From: Hydrogenophaga sp. PAMC20947
GTDB lineage: Bacteria; Pseudomonadota; Gammaproteobacteria; Burkholderiales; Burkholderiaceae_C
Assembly (NCBI RefSeq): GCF_004795855.1
Contig: NZ_CP039252.1
Location: 1,550,001 to 1,614,000 of the forward strand
Direction: 5' to 3'
DNA: 64,000 bases
The notes beneath the pieces are model-generated. The model did no database searches. It saw only the letters and a list, made by a program, of their open reading frames with translations, and was not told the DNA's origin. Positions 33,349 through 42,634 of this stretch are shown one piece after another. Each line of letters begins with the position of its first letter. The stretch's first letter is position 1. Position numbers and translations under genes: made by a program.

Positions 33349-34638
33349 GTGCTGGAACAACTGAGACGACTCACCCGCAGAGCCCAGGGCGATGGAGCGC
33401 TCGCTCCCCTGCTGCGCTCCTGCCACCACCTGGTTTCCGAAAACGGTCAGGCCAATGTCTATGCACTGGCGCTGGATGTGATGGAACGCTACCGCCAGCT
33501 GCCCGCTCAGCGCCGTGAGGCCTTTTTTGCTGCGCTGGCCACCGAGTTCTCCCCCGAGCCCGAACGCGTTCTGCGCACCGCCACACGCTACGCCGAATCC
33601 CCCACGGCCGAACGCCTGGCCGACCTGACCAGCGCGGTAGAGCCGCCGCGCCAGGAACTGCTGCGCCGTGTCAACCGGGCGCCCGGCGGCACGGCCATGC
33701 TGCTGGCGATGCGCAACGATTTGCTCGGCCTGCGCAAGAGCCACCCTGAGCTGGCCGCCGTCGACGCCGATTTTCTGCACCTGCTCACCTCGTGGTTCAA
33801 CCCGGGTTTTCTGCGCCTGGAGCGGGTCGACTGGCAATCCAGCGCGGCCTTGCTCGAAAAGATCATCAAGCACGAAGCGGTGCATGAAATATCGGGATGG
33901 AACGACTTGCGTCGCCGGCTTCAACCCGACCGCCGTTGCTATGCTTTTTTCCATCCGCAGCTGGGCGATGAACCGCTGATCTTCGTCGAAGTCGCTTTGG
34001 TCAACGACATGGCAGACGCCGTCGCGCCGTTGATCGAATCTGAGCCCGATGCAGCCGCCGCCAGCAACGCCCGCACCGCCGTTTTTTACTCCATCAGCAA
34101 CTGCCAGCCCGGTCTGCGCGGCGTGTCGCTGGGTAATTTTTTGATCAAGAAAGTGGCCGACCAGCTCAAAACCGAGTTGCCACAGCTGAAAACGTTTTGC
34201 ACCCTGTCGCCCATTCCAGGTTTTGCGCGCTGGTTGGCGCAGGCCACCGACGACGACCTCAAGAGCGAATGGAAAGGTGCACTGCGCCGGGTCGCAGCTT
34301 GGCGCCAGCAATGCAGCAACCCCCAAGCCGACGACCTGCAAGGCGCGAACAAGGCCTTGCGTGAAGACCTTCAAAGTTTGTGCGCCCGCTTTCTGGTCCA
34401 GGAGTCACACGACAAACTGGGTGATCCAGTCGCCCGCTTCCACCTGGACAACGGGGCACGCCTGGAGCGCATCAACTTCGCCGCCGACCTCTCGCGCAAG
34501 GGCATCAAGCAGTCCTTGGGTCTGATGGTGAACTACCTCTACGACATCGGTTCTGTCGAAGCCAGACACCAGCATTTTGTCGACAACAAAGTCAGCCACT
34601 CGATGGCCGTGAAGCGCCTGCTCAAACCCAGAAGCTGA
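33349..34638 (+). CDS. Malonyl-CoA decarboxylase
   Basis: 429 residues from a GTG start 3 bases after dctM. It matches the MCD family: the helical N-terminal domain, then HPQLGDEPLIFVEVALV, FYSISNCQPGLRGVSLGNF, and the catalytic-region TLSPIPGFARWL, ending SHSMAVKRLLKPRS. It converts malonyl-CoA to acetyl-CoA and CO2 and is the MatA equivalent. With MatB next door it forms the two-step route from malonate to acetyl-CoA. Human MCD is longer (about 490) because of a targeting sequence. Confidence 0.93.
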   Translation: MLEQLRRLTRRAQGDGALAPLLRSCHHLVSENGQANVYALALDVMERYRQLPAQRREAFFAALATEFSPEPERVLRTATRYAESPTAERLADLTSAVEPPRQELLRRVNRAPGGTAMLLAMRNDLLGLRKSHPELAAVDADFLHLLTSWFNPGFLRLERVDWQSSAALLEKIIKHEAVHEISGWNDLRRRLQPDRRCYAFFHPQLGDEPLIFVEVALVNDMADAVAPLIESEPDAAAASNARTAVFYSISNCQPGLRGVSLGNFLIKKVADQLKTELPQLKTFCTLSPIPGFARWLAQATDDDLKSEWKGALRRVAAWRQQCSNPQADDLQGANKALREDLQSLCARFLVQESHDKLGDPVARFHLDNGARLERINFAADLSRKGIKQSLGLMVNYLYDIGSVEARHQHFVDNKVSHSMAVKRLLKPRS

Positions 34639-34673
34639 GTCCGCATCCCACCACATTTGCCTGTCCCGAGCCC

Positions 34674-36212
34674 ATGAACCCATCCAACCAAAACCTCTAC
34701 GCGCGCTTCCACACCGCCTTTGCCCCAACGCTTGAGCGTGTGGCCATCGAAACGGATCACGGGGACCAATACACCTTCGGGGATTTGGACCAGCACACAG
34801 CCCGCATGGCGAACTGGCTGCAAAGCCTGGGGCTTCAAAGCGGTGACCGCGTCATGGTGCAGGTCGAAAAATCGGTACCGGCGCTGCTGTTTTATCTGGC
34901 CTGCCTGCGCACAGGGGTGGTTTATGTGCCGCTGAACACCGCTTACCAGGCTGCGGAGCTCACCTACTTCATCGAGAATGCCGAGCCAAGTGTGTTTGTC
35001 TGTGATCCAGCACGCGAGTCCGACCTATTGGCATTGACACAAAGGCTGGGCGTCGCCCACCTGGCTACGCTCGACGCCACCGGCAAGGGCAGTTTGATGG
35101 ATGCTGCCTTGACACAGGCACCGCAGCAAACCATTCAGCCCATGCAAAGCGACGAGCTCGCCGCCATTCTTTACACCAGCGGCACCACTGGCCGCAGCAA
35201 AGGCGCGCAACTCACCCACGGCAATCTGGCCAGCAACGCACAAACCTTGCTCAGCTATTGGGACTGGCAAAACGTCGATGTGTTGATCCATGCGCTGCCT
35301 ATTTTCCACGTCCACGGACTCTTTGTAGCAGTGCACTGTGCGCTGCTCAACGCCAGCAAGATGTTGTGGATGGGCAAATTCAACCCGCAACAGGTGCTCG
35401 ACTGGCTGCCTCAAGCCACGGTGTTCATGGGTGTGCCCACGCTGTATGTGCGACTGCTGCAAGAGAAAACGCTGGATGCTGCGGTGTGCAGCCACATGCG
35501 CCTGTTCATCAGTGGATCAGCCCCCCTGCTGACCGAGACCTTTGAGGCATGGCAGGCGCGCACGGACCACACCATTCTGGAACGCTACGGCATGAGCGAG
35601 ACGGCCATGCTGACGTCCAACCCCTGCCGCGCCGAAGAAGGTCCACGCAAGGGTGGTACCGTGGGCCGACCTTTGCCCGATGTCCAGCTGCGGTGTGTGG
35701 ACGAGCACGATGCGCCCCGCGCACAAGGCGACGTGGGTGCGATACAGGTCAAGGGCCCCAATGTCTTTCCGGGGTATTGGCGTATGCCAGAGGCCAACGC
35801 CAAAGAGTTCACCGCCGATGGCTGGTTTCGCACCGGCGATGTCGGCCGTATCGATGTCGATGGCTACGTCACCATTGTGGGTCGGAGCAAAGACCTGATC
35901 ATCACCGGTGGCTACAACGTCTACCCGGCTGAGGTGGAAGGTTTCATCAACGACATGGCCGGTGTGGACGAATCGGCCGTGATCGGCTGCCCACACCGGG
36001 ATTTCGGCGAAGGCGTGGTCGCGGTGGTGGTCGCAAAACCCGGCGTCACCCTCGATCCGTCTGAACTGTCGCAGCAGCTCAAAGGCCAGATCGCTGGGTT
36101 CAAGGTGCCCAAGCACTTTTTTGTGGTCACGGAGTTACCGCGCAACGTGATGGGCAAAGTGCAGAAAAACCTGCTCCGTCAGACCTATGAAAAGGTGTTT
36201 GAAGGCGCGTGA
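34674..36212 (+). CDS. matB: Malonyl-CoA synthetase (malonate-CoA ligase)
   Basis: 512 residues of the ANL/AMP-binding family: phosphate loop YTSGTTGRSKGA (about 166-177), ERYGMSE, GWFRTGDVGRID, ITGGYNVYPAEVEG hinge, and the C-terminal catalytic lysine in NVMGKVQKN. It activates malonate with ATP and CoA. Its position after malonyl-CoA decarboxylase and a TRAP transporter supports malonate over other short acids. It is the last gene of the putative operon; the next gene is convergent. Confidence 0.92.
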   Translation: MNPSNQNLYARFHTAFAPTLERVAIETDHGDQYTFGDLDQHTARMANWLQSLGLQSGDRVMVQVEKSVPALLFYLACLRTGVVYVPLNTAYQAAELTYFIENAEPSVFVCDPARESDLLALTQRLGVAHLATLDATGKGSLMDAALTQAPQQTIQPMQSDELAAILYTSGTTGRSKGAQLTHGNLASNAQTLLSYWDWQNVDVLIHALPIFHVHGLFVAVHCALLNASKMLWMGKFNPQQVLDWLPQATVFMGVPTLYVRLLQEKTLDAAVCSHMRLFISGSAPLLTETFEAWQARTDHTILERYGMSETAMLTSNPCRAEEGPRKGGTVGRPLPDVQLRCVDEHDAPRAQGDVGAIQVKGPNVFPGYWRMPEANAKEFTADGWFRTGDVGRIDVDGYVTIVGRSKDLIITGGYNVYPAEVEGFINDMAGVDESAVIGCPHRDFGEGVVAVVVAKPGVTLDPSELSQQLKGQIAGFKVPKHFFVVTELPRNVMGKVQKNLLRQTYEKVFEGA

Positions 36213-36232
36213 GCGCCACATGAACGCGAAGG

Positions 36233-37006
36233 TCAGTCGGGCTTGATCGGCTGCCAATACGCATACGGCCAGGCCAGGTTGAAGCCGGCGCGACGGTACA
36301 AGGCCAGCGCTGGCGCATTGCTGGCATCGACCTGCAGAAACACGCGGTCAATGCCCCTGCGATGCGCTTCGCCGGCCATGGCCAACAAGACACGCTGGGC
36401 CAGCCCTTGACCGCGATGGGCCAGTGCCGTTCGCATGCCATGCACGCTGAGCCATCCCAGCGCAAGGCCAGCGGCACCACAAGCCAGCGTCTGCCCACCC
36501 TCGCGCAAGCTGAAAAACTGCGTCTCCAGCCCGCGCGCCAGCGCCAGCAACCGGCTCGCACCGTCTTCAGGGTCGAGGCCCGGGCCCAGAAACATGCCCG
36601 TCCACGCCGCATCGGCCGCGCTGTCGATGTCGGCCGGTGGCCCAGGGTGCAAGGCCAGCAGCGTATTGACCGAACCGGTCAACGTCAGTGTGGGCTGGCG
36701 TGGCGCAAAGCCACGAGCGCGCAACGCAGCCTGCATGGGCCCAAAGACGGGCAGGTCCGGCAAGCGAAACGAGGGTTGGAATCCCCGCGTGCGGTAATGA
36801 TCTGCCACCTGATCGATCACCGCGAGTTCAGGTGGAGCGTGCTGCAGGGGCACCGCACTGCGCGCGCGGCCGACAGTGCCCGCAAAAACCGGAACCAACC
36901 ACCCCGGCAAGCCAATCAGCTCGTCGGGCACCACCACCTGCAAGGTGGCCCGCTCGATCTCAGCCACGGCCAAGTCGGGCACAGAAACCTTGAGATAACC
37001 GGTCAT
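36233..37006 (-). CDS. GNAT-family N-acetyltransferase
   Basis: 257 residues from ATG 37006, which overlaps the moaE stop (ATGA), so it is coupled to the molybdenum cofactor operon. The C-terminal GNAT core has the acetyl-CoA loop HRGQGLAQRVLLAMAGEA and the downstream NAPALALYRRAGF. The N-terminal ~120 residues may be a second degenerate acetyltransferase lobe. The substrate is unknown. A longer in-frame start was rejected because it lies inside moaE. Confidence 0.83.
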   Translation of the reverse strand: MTGYLKVSVPDLAVAEIERATLQVVVPDELIGLPGWLVPVFAGTVGRARSAVPLQHAPPELAVIDQVADHYRTRGFQPSFRLPDLPVFGPMQAALRARGFAPRQPTLTLTGSVNTLLALHPGPPADIDSAADAAWTGMFLGPGLDPEDGASRLLALARGLETQFFSLREGGQTLACGAAGLALGWLSVHGMRTALAHRGQGLAQRVLLAMAGEAHRRGIDRVFLQVDASNAPALALYRRAGFNLAWPYAYWQPIKPD

Positions 37007-37476
37007 GCGTTGGAGCGCGTGATGCCCCATCGGGCCAGTGCGGCGTCGTCGCTGACGCGGGCATCCACCCAGCGCGCGCCCTGGGGCGTCTGTTCCTTCT
37101 TCCAAAAAGGCGCTTGTGTCTTGAGGTAGTCCATCAGAAATTCACAGGCTTGAAAACTCTCTCCCCGGTGCGCCGACGTCACCGCGACGAACACGATCTG
37201 GTCCAGCGGCTGCAGCAAGCCAACGCGGTGGATGACCCGGGCGGCAAATAGATCAAAACGCGACATCGCTTCATCGATCATGCCTTCGATTGAACGCTCC
37301 GTCATGCCGGGGTAGTGCTCCAGCTCCAAGGTGCTGACGGCATCGCCCGCGTTGCGGTCTCTCACCGTTCCGAGAAACGAACACACCGCACCCACGCGGG
37401 CATCGTTCAGCCGCAGGCGGGCGATTTCGGCTGAAATGTCGAAATCACCGGACTGAATGAGCACTCGAACAGACAC
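37003..37476 (-). CDS. moaE: Molybdopterin synthase catalytic subunit
   Basis: 157 residues. MoaE signatures are GAVCSFLGTVRD, LELEHYPGMTERSIEGM, HRVGLLQPLDQIVFVAVTSAHR, and FLMDYLKTQAPFWKKE containing the active-site lysines. It transfers sulfur from MoaD thiocarboxylate to precursor Z (cPMP). It follows moaD by 14 bases and overlaps the GNAT gene by 4. Confidence 0.96.
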   Translation of the reverse strand: MSVRVLIQSGDFDISAEIARLRLNDARVGAVCSFLGTVRDRNAGDAVSTLELEHYPGMTERSIEGMIDEAMSRFDLFAARVIHRVGLLQPLDQIVFVAVTSAHRGESFQACEFLMDYLKTQAPFWKKEQTPQGARWVDARVSDDAALARWGITRSNA

Positions 37477-37490
37477 AGTGGCGCTCCGTC

Positions 37491-37742
37491 CTATCCACCG
37501 GTCACCGGCGGAAAAAACCCGATCTCTGCACCGTCCACCAGTTCGGTGGACTCATCGCACATGGTCTGGTTCAATGCTGCGCGCACCACGCGCCCTCGCC
37601 CCAACGCGTCGGCAGAAGCCCCACCGCGTGCGATCAATTCGTCGCGCAACGCCCCCAGCGTCGCCACCTGGGTGTCCACGGTTTCACTGCTGATTCCCAT
37701 CGATTCCCGCAACGATGCGAAATAGCGCAAAGACAGTTTCAT
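37491..37742 (-). CDS. moaD: Molybdopterin synthase sulfur carrier subunit
   Basis: 83 residues with ubiquitin-like fold features and the required C-terminal Gly-Gly (FFPPVTGG). It begins MKLSLRYFASLRE, as MoaD does. The C-terminal glycine would be thiocarboxylated by MoeB. The start overlaps the moeA stop by 4 bases. Confidence 0.95.
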   Translation of the reverse strand: MKLSLRYFASLRESMGISSETVDTQVATLGALRDELIARGGASADALGRGRVVRAALNQTMCDESTELVDGAEIGFFPPVTGG

Positions 37743-39019
37743 GCCATCAACTCCGAAAACGCCGTGAACGGCACCAGCTCACCGTGCACAATCGTGCGCC
37801 CTGGGGGGTTGTCCACCAGACCATCCCCCCAAACCGCCGACGTCAGCACACCCGAACTCTGGTTGGGGAACAGGTCCAGCCCTCCATTCGCATTGCGCCG
37901 CACACGCAAGAATTCCCGGCGCTTGTCGGCCCGGTCCCATGTGAAATGGGCGGGCAACATCACCGGTTGTGGCGCAGCCGCATCGGCACCTTGCAGCTTG
38001 AGCAAAAACGGCCGCACCAACAACAAGAAGGTGACAAAGCTCGACACCGGGTTGCCGGGCAGGCCGATGAAATGGCAATCGGGACTCTCGCCCTGCCCTG
38101 CCCCGGCGTCGCGCCGCACCGAGCCATAGGCAAATGGCTTGCCAGGCTTCATCGCAATCTGCCAGAGCGCCAGTTGCCCGAGCAACTCTACCGCAGGCTT
38201 GATGTGGTCTTCTTCCCCGACCGACACGCCTCCACTGGTCAGGATGAGATCGTGATGATCCGCGGCCGACTTCAGGGCCGCGAGTGTTTTGTCGCGGCTG
38301 TCGGGCACGATCCCGAGATCGCTCACTTCGCAACCCAGGCGCTGCAACAAAGCGCGCAGAAAAAACCGGTTGGAGTTGTAGATGGCGCCAGGCTTCATGT
38401 CGGCAGGCGCCACTTCCCCAGGCATGACCAGTTCGTCGCCGGTGGAGAACAAGGCCACCCGCGGACGGGCCACCACATTGAGTTTGGCAAGGCCCAGGCT
38501 GGCTGCCAGCCCCAAACCAGCGGGCGACAAGCGTTGGCCTCGAGACAACACTGTGTTGCCCCGCGTCACATCTTCACCGCTGCGCCGCACCCATTGACCC
38601 AGCACGGGTACGGTATCGATGTGCACGCCGTGCAGGTCACCGCCCACTTCCCGGGTTTCTTCCTGCATCACCACCGCGTCGGCCCCTTCGGGCATGGGGG
38701 CACCTGTGAAGATGCGGGCACAGGTGCCTGGGCGCAGGGGCTCAGCGGCGTGCCCGGCAGCAATGCGCTGCGACACAGGCAACACCGCACCCGCCTCGGT
38801 CACATCCGCCACCCTCACGGCGTACCCATCCATCGAAGAATTGTCCTGCGGAGGAACCTGCAGGGAAGACACCAGGTCGTCGGCCAAAACGCGCCCGTCG
38901 GCGTCAAACGTGGGCAGCAGTTCGCGGCGGGTCAGAGGCACAACGTGCTGCAACAGGCTCTCGCGGGCCTCATCCAGCGCTATGAGGGGTCGTCTTGCAG
39001 GAGCGGCAGATAGGGTCAT
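37739..39019 (-). CDS. moeA: Molybdopterin molybdenumtransferase
   Basis: 426 residues. MoeA blocks are DNSSMDGYAVR near residue 60, ARIFTGAPMPEGADAVVMQE, PRVALFSTGDELV, and the MPT-binding LILTSGGVSVGEEDHI, then GLPGNPVSSFVTF. It inserts molybdate into adenylated molybdopterin. It is the second of the four Moco genes in this unit (mobB-moeA-moaD-moaE). Confidence 0.95.
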   Translation of the reverse strand: MTLSAAPARRPLIALDEARESLLQHVVPLTRRELLPTFDADGRVLADDLVSSLQVPPQDNSSMDGYAVRVADVTEAGAVLPVSQRIAAGHAAEPLRPGTCARIFTGAPMPEGADAVVMQEETREVGGDLHGVHIDTVPVLGQWVRRSGEDVTRGNTVLSRGQRLSPAGLGLAASLGLAKLNVVARPRVALFSTGDELVMPGEVAPADMKPGAIYNSNRFFLRALLQRLGCEVSDLGIVPDSRDKTLAALKSAADHHDLILTSGGVSVGEEDHIKPAVELLGQLALWQIAMKPGKPFAYGSVRRDAGAGQGESPDCHFIGLPGNPVSSFVTFLLLVRPFLLKLQGADAAAPQPVMLPAHFTWDRADKRREFLRVRRNANGGLDLFPNQSSGVLTSAVWGDGLVDNPPGRTIVHGELVPFTAFSELMA

Positions 39020-39065
39020 GGAAAATTTTCAACGAACAGCAAACAGGCACCTACCACCACACCAA

Positions 39066-39602
39066 TCATTCATCGAACATGGTGGGGTCGTAATCGAATC
39101 GATCCCCATTGTGAACCAGCCAAAGTGCCACGGCAGCGGCATCGTTCAAAGGCAACACTGGGCGCCCGGTTGGTTCGGCCAGCAGCGCCGGATCATCACA
39201 GACCACGGCCACCACATAGGGGTCTGTCGGGTACAGCTGGTGCGTGTCCCCTGGTGTTCTGATCAGCTCAACCTTCATCAGGTTGCTGTGTTTGAAACCT
39301 TCGACAAACACCCAGTCCACACCGTCGTACAACTCGGCAATCAGGTGGTGCACCGACAACGCCGCAGGCCGCTCAAATTCCCGCATCAGCACCAGACGCT
39401 CAGGCGAAGCTGCCACCACTTCAAAGGCACCCGCCTCCCGGTGGCGGTAGGTGTCTTTGCCGGGATGATCGATCTCCAGCTTGTGATGGGCATGCTTGAC
39501 CACCGAGACACGCAGACCCTGCGCTTTCATCGCCGGGATCACGCGCTCGATCAACGTTGTTTTCCCCACGCCAGCATGGCCTGCAAAACAGACAACTTTC
39601 AT
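39066..39602 (-). CDS. mobB: Molybdopterin-guanine dinucleotide biosynthesis adaptor MobB
   Basis: 178 residues. It has the P-loop GHAGVGKTTLIERV and the MobB-type VVKHAHHKLEIDHPGKDTYRH, then VFVEGFKH. MobB is a GTP-binding partner of MobA. mobA itself is not in the window. It starts 15 bases after the thrC stop, so it may share the threonine-gene transcript. Confidence 0.93.
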   Translation of the reverse strand: MKVVCFAGHAGVGKTTLIERVIPAMKAQGLRVSVVKHAHHKLEIDHPGKDTYRHREAGAFEVVAASPERLVLMREFERPAALSVHHLIAELYDGVDWVFVEGFKHSNLMKVELIRTPGDTHQLYPTDPYVVAVVCDDPALLAEPTGRPVLPLNDAAAVALWLVHNGDRFDYDPTMFDE

Positions 39603-39617
39603 TGAGATACCGCGGCT

Positions 39618-41054
39618 TCAGGCGCAATGCGCCATCACATACCGCTGAACGGCGGCCGTATCTGCTGGCATCACCTGCACCCGTTTGGGCAAGGCTTCGA
39701 TGCCCTCAAACTGGGCTGGCCGGTCCGGCTCATGGCCCAAAGCTTCCACGATGGTCTGTGCAAACTTGATCGGCAATGCGGTTTCGAGCACGATCATGGG
39801 CTCCTGGCCGTTCCAGACTTCGCGTGCGACCTTCACACCGTCTGCGGTGTGGGTGTCGATCACGACGGCAAAACGGTCGTCTGTGACCTTGATGGTTTTC
39901 AACCGATCCGCATGGGTGCTCTTACCACTGACGAAACCGAAGCGCGCAGCGGCATCGGCGAAAGCGGGGTCGCCGCCCAGATCAAAACGTCCCTGCTCGC
40001 TCAAGCCGGCGCCGAAAAGCGCTTTGGTGCGCTCCCCGTCACGCCCCAACAGGTCAAACACAAAACGCTCGAAGTTGCTGGCCTTGGAAATATCCATCGA
40101 CGGGCTCGACGTCTCGTGCGTGTCGGCACTGGCGCGCACGCGGTAGGTGCCGGTGCGGAAGAACTCGTCGAGCACGTCGTTTTCGTTGGTCGCCACCACC
40201 AGCTGGCGAATCGGCAGACCCATCATGCGGGCCACATGCCCCGCACACACGTTGCCAAAATTACCGCTGGGCACGGTGAAGGAGACCTGCTGCGCATCGT
40301 TCGCGGTCGCCTGAAAATACCCGGCGAAGTAGTAGACAACCTGCGCCAGCAACCGGGCCCAGTTGATCGAATTGACGGTACCGATCTTGTATTGGCGCTT
40401 GAAGGCCAGATCGTTGGACACGTTCTTGACGATGTCCTGGCAATCGTCAAACACCCCTTCGATGGCGATGTTGTGGATGTTCTCGTCCATCAGGCTGAAC
40501 ATCTGGGCCTGCTGGAATGGGCTCATGCGCCCATGGGGGCTGAGCATGAAAACGCGCACACCCTTCTTGCCCCGCATCGCATATTCAGCGGCGCTGCCCG
40601 TGTCGCCCGAAGTGGCACCCAGGATGTTGAGCTCCTCGCCGCGTCGCGCCAATTCGTACTCGAACAAATGGCCCAGCAGCTGCATGGCCATGTCCTTGAA
40701 GGCCAGCGTGGGACCATTGGACAAGGCCTCCAGGTAGAACCCATCGTCTAGCTGCTTTAGAGGCACGATGGCCGCCGTGCCGTACACCGCCTCGGTGTAG
40801 GTCTTGTCACACAAGGCCTTCAGGTCTGCTGCCGGGATGTCGTCGATGTACAGCGACAAAATCTCAAAAGCCAGCGCCGCGTAGCCACCGGCTGCCGCGT
40901 CGTTGAACACCTCGCGCCAGCGCGCCAGCGTTGCCGCATCGACCTGCGGGTAGCGCTCAGGCAGATACAAGCCGCCATCGGGCGCCAGACCTTCGAGCAG
41001 GATTTCGCAAAAATGTTTGCGGTCCGGGTGGCCGCGGGTGGAGAGGTACAGCAT
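39618..41054 (-). CDS. thrC: Threonine synthase
   Basis: 478 residues, the longer fungal/gammaproteobacterial type with an N-terminal Thr_synth_N region (MLYLSTRG). The PLP lysine is in SNGPTLAFKDMAMQLLG, and the glycine-rich loop is GATSGDTGSAAEYA. It turns O-phosphohomoserine into threonine. It lies 136 bases after hom; that gap contains a small inverted repeat but no terminator. Confidence 0.96.
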   Translation of the reverse strand: MLYLSTRGHPDRKHFCEILLEGLAPDGGLYLPERYPQVDAATLARWREVFNDAAAGGYAALAFEILSLYIDDIPAADLKALCDKTYTEAVYGTAAIVPLKQLDDGFYLEALSNGPTLAFKDMAMQLLGHLFEYELARRGEELNILGATSGDTGSAAEYAMRGKKGVRVFMLSPHGRMSPFQQAQMFSLMDENIHNIAIEGVFDDCQDIVKNVSNDLAFKRQYKIGTVNSINWARLLAQVVYYFAGYFQATANDAQQVSFTVPSGNFGNVCAGHVARMMGLPIRQLVVATNENDVLDEFFRTGTYRVRASADTHETSSPSMDISKASNFERFVFDLLGRDGERTKALFGAGLSEQGRFDLGGDPAFADAAARFGFVSGKSTHADRLKTIKVTDDRFAVVIDTHTADGVKVAREVWNGQEPMIVLETALPIKFAQTIVEALGHEPDRPAQFEGIEALPKRVQVMPADTAAVQRYVMAHCA

Positions 41055-41158
41055 GTCAGTGTTTCAAGCTCAACGATGAAACGCACCGCCCGAGGGGCAG
41101 CACGCCAAGACGATGTTGGACCCGGCTTTGACGGGCCACAGGGTATGGGCTACCCGGG

Positions 41159-41178
41159 GAAGCGTTGAAAACGCTTCG
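41159..41178 (-). other. Small inverted repeat between hom and thrC
   Basis: GAAGCGTT-TTC-AACGCTTC on the transcribed strand (8-bp stem, 3-nt loop), located 13 bases after the hom stop. There is no T-run, so it is not an intrinsic terminator. It may stabilise hom mRNA or mark a processing site. The remaining ~100 bases to thrC show nothing recognisable. Confidence 0.4.
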
Positions 41179-41190
41179 GGGGGATCTCAT

Positions 41191-42513
41191 CTAGTTCAAT
41201 TCCTCTTTGCGGATGCGCGTGATCGGCTCCAGCACCGAAGGCAAAGCCTGCATCTGCGCAATGGCGTCGTTCATGGTGCCTTCGCGCACATCGTGGGTCA
41301 GGATGATGAGGTCGGTCGACGTCGCGCCTTCGCCGCCCACCTGGTCCGCCTCGCGCTGCAACACGGCATCGATGCTGATGCCCGCTGTCGCCAGCAAACC
41401 CGTGACCTTGGTGAGCACGCCCGCTTCGTCCGCCACCCGCAACCGCAGGTAAAAGCTGGTCACCACCTCGCTCATGGGCAGCACCACCAGGTCGCTCATG
41501 GCCTCAGGCTGAAAAGCCAGGTGGGGCACGCGGTTTTGAGGTTCAGCGGTGTGCAGTCGGGTGATGTCCACGAGATCGGCAATCACGGCACTGGCCGTGG
41601 GCTCGCCGCCTGCCCCTTTGCCGTAATACATCGTGGTACCGACAGCATCGGCCTGAACCAGCACAGCGTTCATGGGGCCTTCTACATTGGCGATCAGGCG
41701 TTTGCCCGGCACCAAGCAAGGGTGCACACGCAACTCAATGCCCTTGGTCGTGCGTTTGGTGATACCCAGCAGCTTGATGCGGTACCCCAGTTGCTCGGCA
41801 TACCGGATATCGACCGCGCTCAGGTGGGTGATGCCCTCGGTATAGGCCTTGTCAAACTGAACGGGCACACCGAAAGCGATGGCGCTCATCAGCGAAATCT
41901 TGTGCGCTGCGTCCACCCCTTCGATGTCAAAGGTGGGATCGGCCTCGGCATAGCCCAATCGCTGGGCTTCTTTCAACACCACATCAAAGGCCAGCCCTTT
42001 GTCGCGCATCTCCGAGAGGATGAAGTTGGTGGTGCCGTTGACGATGCCGGCGATCCATTCGATGCGGTTGGCGGTGAGGCCCTCGCGCAAAGCCTTGATG
42101 ATGGGGATGCCACCGGCCACGGCCGCCTCAAAAGCCACCATCACGCCCTTGGCATGGGCCGCCGCAAAAATCTCGGTCCCGTGCACAGCCAACAAGGCCT
42201 TGTTCGCCGTCACCACATGTTTGCCCGCAGCAATGGCCTCCAGCACCAGCTCACGCGCCAGGTCATAGCCGCCGACCAACTCCACCACGATGGCAATGTC
42301 GGGGTTGGCAATGATGGCCCGGGGATCAGCGACCACCTGTGCGGTGTCACCCACCAAGGCCTTGGCTTTGGCCACATCGCGCCGCGACACCATGGTGACT
42401 TCAATGCCACGCCCGGCGCGGCGCTTGATCTCTTCCTGGTTGCGGCGCAGCACCTCGTACACGCCACCGCCCACATTGCCCAAGCCCATCAGGCCCACTT
42501 GGATAGGGTTCAT
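41191..42513 (-). CDS. hom: Homoserine dehydrogenase
   Basis: 440 residues from MNPIQVGLMGLGNVGG, the NAD(P)-binding GxGxxG at the N-terminus; a start 12 codons upstream would precede the beta strand without family support. Catalytic-domain motifs are AGIVNGTTNFIL and EAQRLGYAEADPTFDIEG. A C-terminal ACT domain (LRLRVADEAGVLTKVTGLLA) indicates feedback by threonine. It reduces aspartate semialdehyde to homoserine. Confidence 0.96.
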   Translation of the reverse strand: MNPIQVGLMGLGNVGGGVYEVLRRNQEEIKRRAGRGIEVTMVSRRDVAKAKALVGDTAQVVADPRAIIANPDIAIVVELVGGYDLARELVLEAIAAGKHVVTANKALLAVHGTEIFAAAHAKGVMVAFEAAVAGGIPIIKALREGLTANRIEWIAGIVNGTTNFILSEMRDKGLAFDVVLKEAQRLGYAEADPTFDIEGVDAAHKISLMSAIAFGVPVQFDKAYTEGITHLSAVDIRYAEQLGYRIKLLGITKRTTKGIELRVHPCLVPGKRLIANVEGPMNAVLVQADAVGTTMYYGKGAGGEPTASAVIADLVDITRLHTAEPQNRVPHLAFQPEAMSDLVVLPMSEVVTSFYLRLRVADEAGVLTKVTGLLATAGISIDAVLQREADQVGGEGATSTDLIILTHDVREGTMNDAIAQMQALPSVLEPITRIRKEELN

Positions 42514-42634
42514 AAAACGATCACTCTCTTTGGTCAACAATGGCGCCATGCGGCGCCTTCGGAAAACGGATTTCTATGGTACCGGGCAAGGCACCTGGCA
42601 TTGATGCCAAAGCTTGCCCTCAATGATGCGCAGT

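Noticed and set aside
31834..34374. An 846-codon minus-strand frame across the TRAP and malonyl-CoA decarboxylase genes
   Set aside because: It is a His/Gln/Gly-rich shadow of well-supported plus-strand genes, a known effect of high GC third positions.
36233..37105. Longer start for the GNAT gene
   Set aside because: The extra 33 codons lie within moaE and would break the ATGA coupling at 37003-37006.
41159..41178. Terminator between hom and thrC
   Set aside because: The 8-bp stem has no T-run on the transcribed strand.
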